A stretch of 16,537 bases of DNA from Chrysochromulina parva. Its lineage: Eukaryota; Haptophyta; Prymnesiales; Chrysochromulinaceae. The stretch is from the NCBI GenBank assembly GCA_002887195.1, contig PJAB01001180.1, positions 1 to 16,537 of the forward strand, given 5' to 3'. Below the pieces are notes generated by a model that saw only the letters and a program-made list of their open reading frames with translations, had not been told where the DNA came from and ran no database searches. Shown here piece after piece: positions 12,834 to 16,537 of this stretch (position 1 is the stretch's first letter; each line of letters starts with the position of its first letter). Position numbers and translations under genes: made by a program.

Positions 12834-13880
12834 ATGCAGCGAATTTTGAGCTGCACGCCGCCTTCGTCTGCAAATGTCACCGCGACATTTTGCGTGCAAG
12901 CATCGCCCAATCCCGAATTCGCCAACTCGCCGAGCAACTTTGCCCACTGGTTCTTCGCGCACGTATACCCGATGGTTGCGGCACTCACAGCAACGGGCGT
13001 GCCGGCGGTGCAAATCTTTCGGGCGCGCATACTGATTGGCCACGGAAATAATCGCGTGTTTCCACGGTGGTCCACGCACTATCGTGAACTACTTGGAGGA
13101 GGCATTTGCCACGGTGGGCGCGCAGCATTGCCACGGTGGCCAGCTGCATGTACTGCGGAGGTTCGCATCGCTACGCCGATCTTTTCCTTCCGGAATCGCT
13201 CATTCTACCCGACAGGTCCTTGGCGGTCTTTTGCGCATGCATTACGTCTCAGCCCCATGCTGATGGGCCACTTGCACGCCGAACCACGCTTACGAATCGT
13301 CATGCTGCTGCGCGAACCTGGAAGCGATGCTCGGCAGATCCACGGCCTAGAGCGTGCATGTGAGCTGAGCAGCGTGACTTGCCTTTGGCCGACGCGAAGG
13401 ATGCCGCTCGGTGACGCCGGGGCAGCGCTCTCAGATGCTGGGGCCCTACTTGCCGGCCACGGCGCTGCACTAGCATACCTCCCTTTCTTGAGCAGCGGTG
13501 CCAAGTTTTTTGAGCTTGACAGCATCCTAAATGCCGCACGCTCGAGAAATATGTACCAGTACCTGGCATTTGCTCTCGGCATCGATGCTCTGAAGGTATG
13601 GCTCGACAGCAACAGCACACGCTACTGCCCCGGGCGTACGATTGCTTGCACATCTGCTGCTGGAGGAACCACGGTGCATGGGTGTGCGGTGGGCTATCGC
13701 GCCAACATCTCGTGCAGCTGGGCCATGTTGTCAAGTTTACTCAGGGATGCAGCGGCGTCGCCTAACTCGTCTCAGCTTGCTCTGGCTCGAGATTGCAGCG
13801 GGATCCGCGGGGACGACTACCGAGGCAAGGGGTGGTGGAAGCTTCGCGACGAGATGAGTCGAGTGTACCCGTCGCTGTGA
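12834..13880 (+). CDS. GT61-like (DUF563) glycosyltransferase
   Basis: The ORF runs 348 residues from the ATG at 12834. Residues 36-50 (NFAHWFFAHVYPMVA) resemble the N-terminal HW/HF-containing motif of GT61 enzymes. Residues about 153-160 (LRIVMLLR) match the strand before the donor site. Residues 208-228 (GHGAALAYLPFLSSGAKFFE plus L) match the family signature GxHGAgLtnllFlppGa..iE. GT61 members transfer xylose, GlcNAc and related sugars in the ER or Golgi. N-glycosylation sequons are seen at N14, N121, N260, N292 and N311, and the C-terminus has several Cys, fitting a lumenal domain. This start gives no membrane anchor. A spliced model, 12636-12823 joined to 12935-13880 (377 residues), would supply a signal anchor and may be the true gene. 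Donor and acceptor sugars cannot be told. Confidence 0.7.
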   Translation: MQRILSCTPPSSANVTATFCVQASPNPEFANSPSNFAHWFFAHVYPMVAALTATGVPAVQIFRARILIGHGNNRVFPRWSTHYRELLGGGICHGGRAALPRWPAACTAEVRIATPIFSFRNRSFYPTGPWRSFAHALRLSPMLMGHLHAEPRLRIVMLLREPGSDARQIHGLERACELSSVTCLWPTRRMPLGDAGAALSDAGALLAGHGAALAYLPFLSSGAKFFELDSILNAARSRNMYQYLAFALGIDALKVWLDSNSTRYCPGRTIACTSAAGGTTVHGCAVGYRANISCSWAMLSSLLRDAAASPNSSQLALARDCSGIRGDDYRGKGWWKLRDEMSRVYPSL

Positions 13881-14170
13881 ACTGTGATACAACTGGTCGC
13901 AGACTGGTGTGACCGACCGCTAAACCGACCGCGCCGAGCCCGACACCGACGGGCCCCCGGGCCCCCGGCCGCGAGCGGTGCGACCTGCATTGACCATTGT
14001 GTGCTTTCAGTTCAACGTTAAGTAAACGGCGTCTCGGTAATGGCTTCAAAGTCCGTGCGTGCGTGCGTGCGAGGAAAAAGGGGAAAAGGCCTCCTTTTTG
14101 GATGCTTGACGAATCCTCCTTTAGAGATCCGCACTCTCGCCAACTCTCTCGAACTCTCTCGCCCCGAGAC
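13881..14170 (+). promoter_or_regulatory. Presumed promoter/leader of the lumen-protein gene
   Basis: A 290-nt spacer. It contains a very GC-rich patch (13931-13978), a short GTGC repeat (14055-14070), and two copies of aactctctcg (14142-14161) ending 10 nt before the ATG. CT-rich direct repeats just before a start codon may mark an initiator or leader element; this is inference. Confidence 0.35.
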
Positions 14171-14782
14171 ATGACGTGCCTCTCCTTCTTCACTGCGCTG
14201 ATCGTATCAGTCGGCGCGTTCAATGTACACCCTCCAATAGTCGTGCGCACGGCTCATCGGCGGACCACCACACTTGTGGCGCAGCAGCGGCAGTGTTCGC
14301 GGCGCGACCTTATCGCTGGCGTGGCCACAATCCTGGTAGTGGCTTCGCCACTAGGCGCAAACGCTGTTGACACTAACGACCTTACACGCCTCAAGAAGGG
14401 GCTAGACGGAGTGCAGTACCTGCTGGACAATTGGGACAAGGAAACCGTCGATCCGAACTCGGGCAACGATAGTCCCGACCGTGTGCGCTACTATCTCGGG
14501 CTGCGCACGACTGACCACCCGCTCTTCCAGGTGGACAAGCTGCTTGCGAAGGCTCAGTCTGCGCTTCCGGACGATGCTGATATTGAGCAGTGGATCGAGG
14601 CTGTCGAAGGTCTCAACTCGCACATCGCCAAGGTCAACGAGCTCGCGTACACGTCCTCGTTCGGTGAGTACAATCCCGGTGGAGGTAAGGGGCAGATCCG
14701 CAAGTACCTTTTGCTGTGCAAGGATGAGGTGGTGCTGACGCGCGACTCGCTGAAAACCATGATCGATATTCTGAAACTTTGA
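14171..14782 (+). CDS. Thylakoid-lumen protein with bipartite plastid leader and Tat signal
   Basis: A 203-residue protein from the ATG at 14171; the frame upstream has no ATG. Residues 1-16 form a signal peptide ending SVGA, followed by F17 (the A|F junction typical of red-lineage secondary plastids) and a transit-like Arg/Thr-rich stretch. R44-R45-D precede a hydrophobic run and ANA (63-65), a twin-arginine thylakoid signal with cleavage before V66. The mature part, about 138 residues, is mostly predicted helical (LTRLKKGLDGVQYLLDNWDK; later SSFGEYNPGGGKG; then a long C-terminal helix). It recalls helical lumen proteins of the PsbQ/Psb31 kind linked to photosystem II in diatoms and haptophytes. 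That assignment is by overall pattern and is not certain. The targeting route is well supported. Confidence 0.8.
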   Translation: MTCLSFFTALIVSVGAFNVHPPIVVRTAHRRTTTLVAQQRQCSRRDLIAGVATILVVASPLGANAVDTNDLTRLKKGLDGVQYLLDNWDKETVDPNSGNDSPDRVRYYLGLRTTDHPLFQVDKLLAKAQSALPDDADIEQWIEAVEGLNSHIAKVNELAYTSSFGEYNPGGGKGQIRKYLLLCKDEVVLTRDSLKTMIDILKL

Positions 14783-15541
14783 GTGGCCATGGCGGCTGTG
14801 GATGGAGTACTGTGCTATGCATCCACACGAGAAGGCCGCCAGACGAGAAATGCTTAGCGTCGTGGTGTGTCTTCCTTTTCTACAATCGCGGTGTGATAGC
14901 TTCCGACTGCACCCAACGCGTTTTGCACAATGGATCATGCTTGGTGGAACCGATCGTGCCGTGTGCGGAGAGGTGCGGCGTGGTTCTCCTCCGCTCTCGG
15001 GCCCGCTATAAAATGAGGGCTCGTAGAAGTGCTTTCGATTAGCACGATCGTGATCGATAACGTAAATGGTAAATAAATCTTAAATGCAGCCACGTAAACG
15101 TATCGCATATTCGTTTTACGACCGGCGCGGCCAACCGAACCGAACGGAATGCACGCCAGTGCGAGAGCGTAATTTCTTAAAAACACCATGACGTACGTAT
15201 CTGTATGCGGGGTACCCCGGCGAGCAGCGAGCGGGGACGCGTCCGGGCATCGGTTTAAGTAAAAGTAAGTAAAAAAAGCTAAAACATCGTAAACATGCCA
15301 ACAGGCAGCGTACACGTGGCGAGGGGATCGTCCCCAGGCATATACTAAGCGTGTACGGACCGTTCAGCAAAGCGAGTGTTGAGGCTGATGAAAGCCATCA
15401 GTCAGCACACCCATTTGCGGCTCAAGAGCTGCGGGGTAAGTCGTGCACTCCCTCTCTCGCCCGATCTCGTAGCCGTGCCCTCCATTGTTGTGAGTCCCTT
15501 TCTCTCTCCTGTCTCTGCCTAACGGCTTCCCGCCGTGAGGC
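14783..15541. other. Long non-coding, partly A+T-rich stretch
   Basis: This is the longest stretch without a supported gene. The first 100-200 nt should be the 3' UTR of the lumen-protein gene. A plus-strand TATAAAAT lies at 15007-15014, with a 10-bp palindrome cacgatcgtg about 30 nt downstream (15043-15052). Bases 15030-15300 are much richer in A+T than the rest of the window. From 15430 to 15520 the sequence is C/T-rich. ORFs on both strands lack ATG starts or family resemblance. No tRNA-like fold was found by eye. Confidence 0.45.
15007..15014 (+). promoter_or_regulatory. Candidate TATA box
   Basis: TATAAAAT on the plus strand in otherwise GC-rich DNA. No supported coding region follows on the plus strand, so it could serve a non-coding transcript or be chance at the edge of an A+T-rich patch. 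Confidence 0.25.
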
Positions 15542-15766
15542 TCACCTACTTTGAGCTGGCGCTGCTGCTGTTGACCTTGAACCAAAAAACTCAGATTCAA
15601 GCTGTCTCGCTTCTTCACGCAGATCCTTCGAGAGGTGTGTGACGCTGACCCAGGATTCTTCCCAGAGGTCCCCGTCAGAGTCTTCCCCCTCCCACTCGAC
15701 GAGCACGTCCAGCGGGCACCCCCGCCGACCTTCCAAGCGTCGCCCCCGCCGACCTGCGAGGTACAT
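15542..15766 (-). CDS. Chromodomain-like small ORF, probably an element remnant
   Basis: A 74-residue ORF from the ATG at 15764-15766, with an in-frame stop two codons upstream. Residues 18-60 (PLDVLVEWEGEDSDGDLWEE, then SWVSVTHLSKDLREEARQL) follow a chromodomain: the LVEWEG strand, the W of the SWxxVTxL strand, and a C-terminal helix. Chromodomains of this form often sit at the C-terminus of LTR-retrotransposon (Ty3/chromovirus) integrases and bind chromatin, but they also occur in host proteins. Only the domain is left: no integrase core precedes it in this frame. It is 126 nt downstream of the right-hand repeat gene on the same strand, so it may be an exon or a decayed tail of the same element. 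Confidence 0.5.
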   Translation of the reverse strand: MYLAGRRGRRLEGRRGCPLDVLVEWEGEDSDGDLWEESWVSVTHLSKDLREEARQLESEFFGSRSTAAAPAQSR

Positions 15767-15891
15767 GTCTCAGTTGCGCTACACGGCTTTATGGCGAGCG
15801 CCTGCGGCTTTCACGAGTCGGCCTTGACGGGGCGCACGACTTTGGAAGAAGCGTCTACAACTGCACGAGGCCGTATAGGGAGAGAGGATGA

Positions 15892-16536
15892 TCATGCTTC
15901 CAGTAGACTCGGATCTGGCAGACTAGAATCATTCGCTGCTGAAGCGGGCTCTGCCGACAAAGAGCGCAATGGGAGCTGCGGTACCAGAGGGCTCTGATCT
16001 ACATGTAACCGATTGCATCGTGGCGGGAGTTGGCTTCCGCCCGACGAGCTGGGGGAACGCCGTCCAACTAGTTGGGAAGGGAAGACATTGACTCCTGACT
16101 CTTCTCTCAACTCTGCTCTCACACTGCCAAGCTCGATGGACACCGATGTGCCCGGTACCTTGACCGCCGCCGAGTCGAGCATAGGGGAGCGGGAGCGCGA
16201 GCTTGGGTCGGAGCGGAAGGAGGTTACAACGGAGCGGAAAGAGGGTACTTCCAGCGATGCGGTGGCCGCATGGGTGGCCGGTGCCTCGACCGGCGCGGCT
16301 GATACACCAAACGAACGTCTGAGCCTGTCACGGAAGGCTTGGAGGCGAGGCGACACCTCTCCTTCGAACTGAGACAGTTCTCTGTACGTCTCACAATCTT
16401 CATTCTGCTTCGCTTCGGGCATGCGCGCGACTGGCGATTCGATGTTGCTGTTCGCAAAACTGTGACGCACGAGGGCCGAAACCGTGTCATGGAAGTCGAG
16501 AACATTGGGGTTGTCGGCCTCGGTTCGCAGCCCCTT
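15892..16536 (-). CDS. Partial gene, right-hand paralogue of the 2-883 gene
   Basis: On the minus strand the frame is open from the window edge to a TGA at 15892-15894, about 214 residues. The first 94 residues are almost identical to those of the left copy (in the arm, only Ser to Arg and Thr to Ser changes at adjacent codons). After that it is shorter: it has one EAPATH unit, lacks about 70 residues of Ala/Ser-rich sequence, and then realigns loosely around SPML, the QSPLVP segment and the LLEA end. Nucleotide identity in the tail is roughly two-thirds by eye. The N-terminus is outside the window and the family is unknown. Confidence 0.6.
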   Translation of the reverse strand, partial: KGLRTEADNPNVLDFHDTVSALVRHSFANSNIESPVARMPEAKQNEDCETYRELSQFEGEVSPRLQAFRDRLRRSFGVSAAPVEAPATHAATASLEVPSFRSVVTSFRSDPSSRSRSPMLDSAAVKVPGTSVSIELGSVRAELREESGVNVFPSQLVGRRSPSSSGGSQLPPRCNRLHVDQSPLVPQLPLRSLSAEPASAANDSSLPDPSLLEA

Positions 16537-16537
16537 T
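16255..16537. repeat. Right arm of long inverted repeat
   Basis: The reverse complement of 1-283 with three mismatches. It ends at the last base of the window, exactly mirroring the left edge, and the coding frame runs through it off the edge. Confidence 0.95.

Noticed and set aside
12824..12839. 16-nt micro-intron (gtgagt...tgcag) in the glycosyltransferase gene
   Set aside because: Far shorter than the other introns, and its removal shifts the upstream frame out of register with the enzyme.
14935..15315. 126-codon minus-strand ORF in the A+T-rich stretch
   Set aside because: It begins at a GTG, has no recognisable domain, and overlaps the presumed 3' flank; composition alone explains the open frame.
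15378..15410. Hammerhead-ribozyme or C/D snoRNA core suggested by ctgatga
   Set aside because: No GAAA partner and stems for a hammerhead, and no convincing D box with a terminal stem for a snoRNA; the short ctgatg/catcag hairpin is likely chance.
15364..15618. 84-codon minus-strand ORF next to the chromodomain ORF
   Set aside because: It begins at a GTG, overlaps the chromodomain frame and encodes Gln/Gly-rich sequence without family resemblance.
1..16537. Giant-virus, plasmid or organelle origin
   Set aside because: Spliceosomal introns, plastid-targeting leaders and host-type gene families point to nuclear DNA; no viral hallmark gene or plasmid replication gene was seen.

Overview
The window looks like nuclear DNA of a photosynthetic protist with a secondary, red-lineage plastid. 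A haptophyte is the best guess; a pelagophyte or another stramenopile is possible. Reasons: GC-rich, gene-dense DNA with short GT-AG introns of about 110 nt; a protein with a bipartite plastid leader (signal peptide with an A|F junction) followed by a twin-arginine lumen signal; a proline-rich protein with a ten-cysteine module of a kind I associate with haptophyte and stramenopile surface proteins; and eukaryotic families (F-box, SPRY, tandem CCCH zinc finger, GT61-like glycosyltransferase). No bacterial operons, rRNA, tRNA or CRISPR arrays were seen.

Layout. Bases 1-283 and 16255-16537 are inverted copies of one sequence (3 mismatches). Each carries the same reading frame, open to the window edge and read inward, so two paralogous partial genes cap the window (2-883 on +, 15892-16536 on -). 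Beyond the arm their proteins diverge but stay alignable to a shared C-terminus. A small chromodomain-like ORF (15542-15766, -) lies just inside the right copy and suggests mobile-element debris.

Inside the caps are eight ordinary-looking genes. On the minus strand: a SPRY-domain protein (1469-2272), an F-box/propeller-like protein (2736-4802), an unknown basic protein (5393-6031), and a mosaic protein with a poly-Pro tract, Cys-rich module, TM helix and TPR domain (6215-8224). On the plus strand: a DEAD-box helicase with an RG/RGG insert (8394-10232), a TTP/ZFP36-type tandem CCCH zinc-finger protein whose fingers are split by two short introns (10410-12418), a GT61-like glycosyltransferase (12834-13880, probably with an upstream signal-anchor exon), and a thylakoid-lumen protein (14171-14782). 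The mosaic gene and the helicase gene diverge from a 169-nt shared promoter region containing a 10-bp CACGTG palindrome.

The genes do not form an obvious pathway. Two may act in the plastid (helicase, lumen protein), two on RNA (helicase, CCCH protein), and two in the secretory or cell-surface route (mosaic membrane protein, glycosyltransferase). The most unusual items are the edge-symmetric inverted gene copies, the mosaic membrane-TPR protein, the RGG insert between helicase motifs II and III, and the zinc-finger domain that single ORFs break apart.
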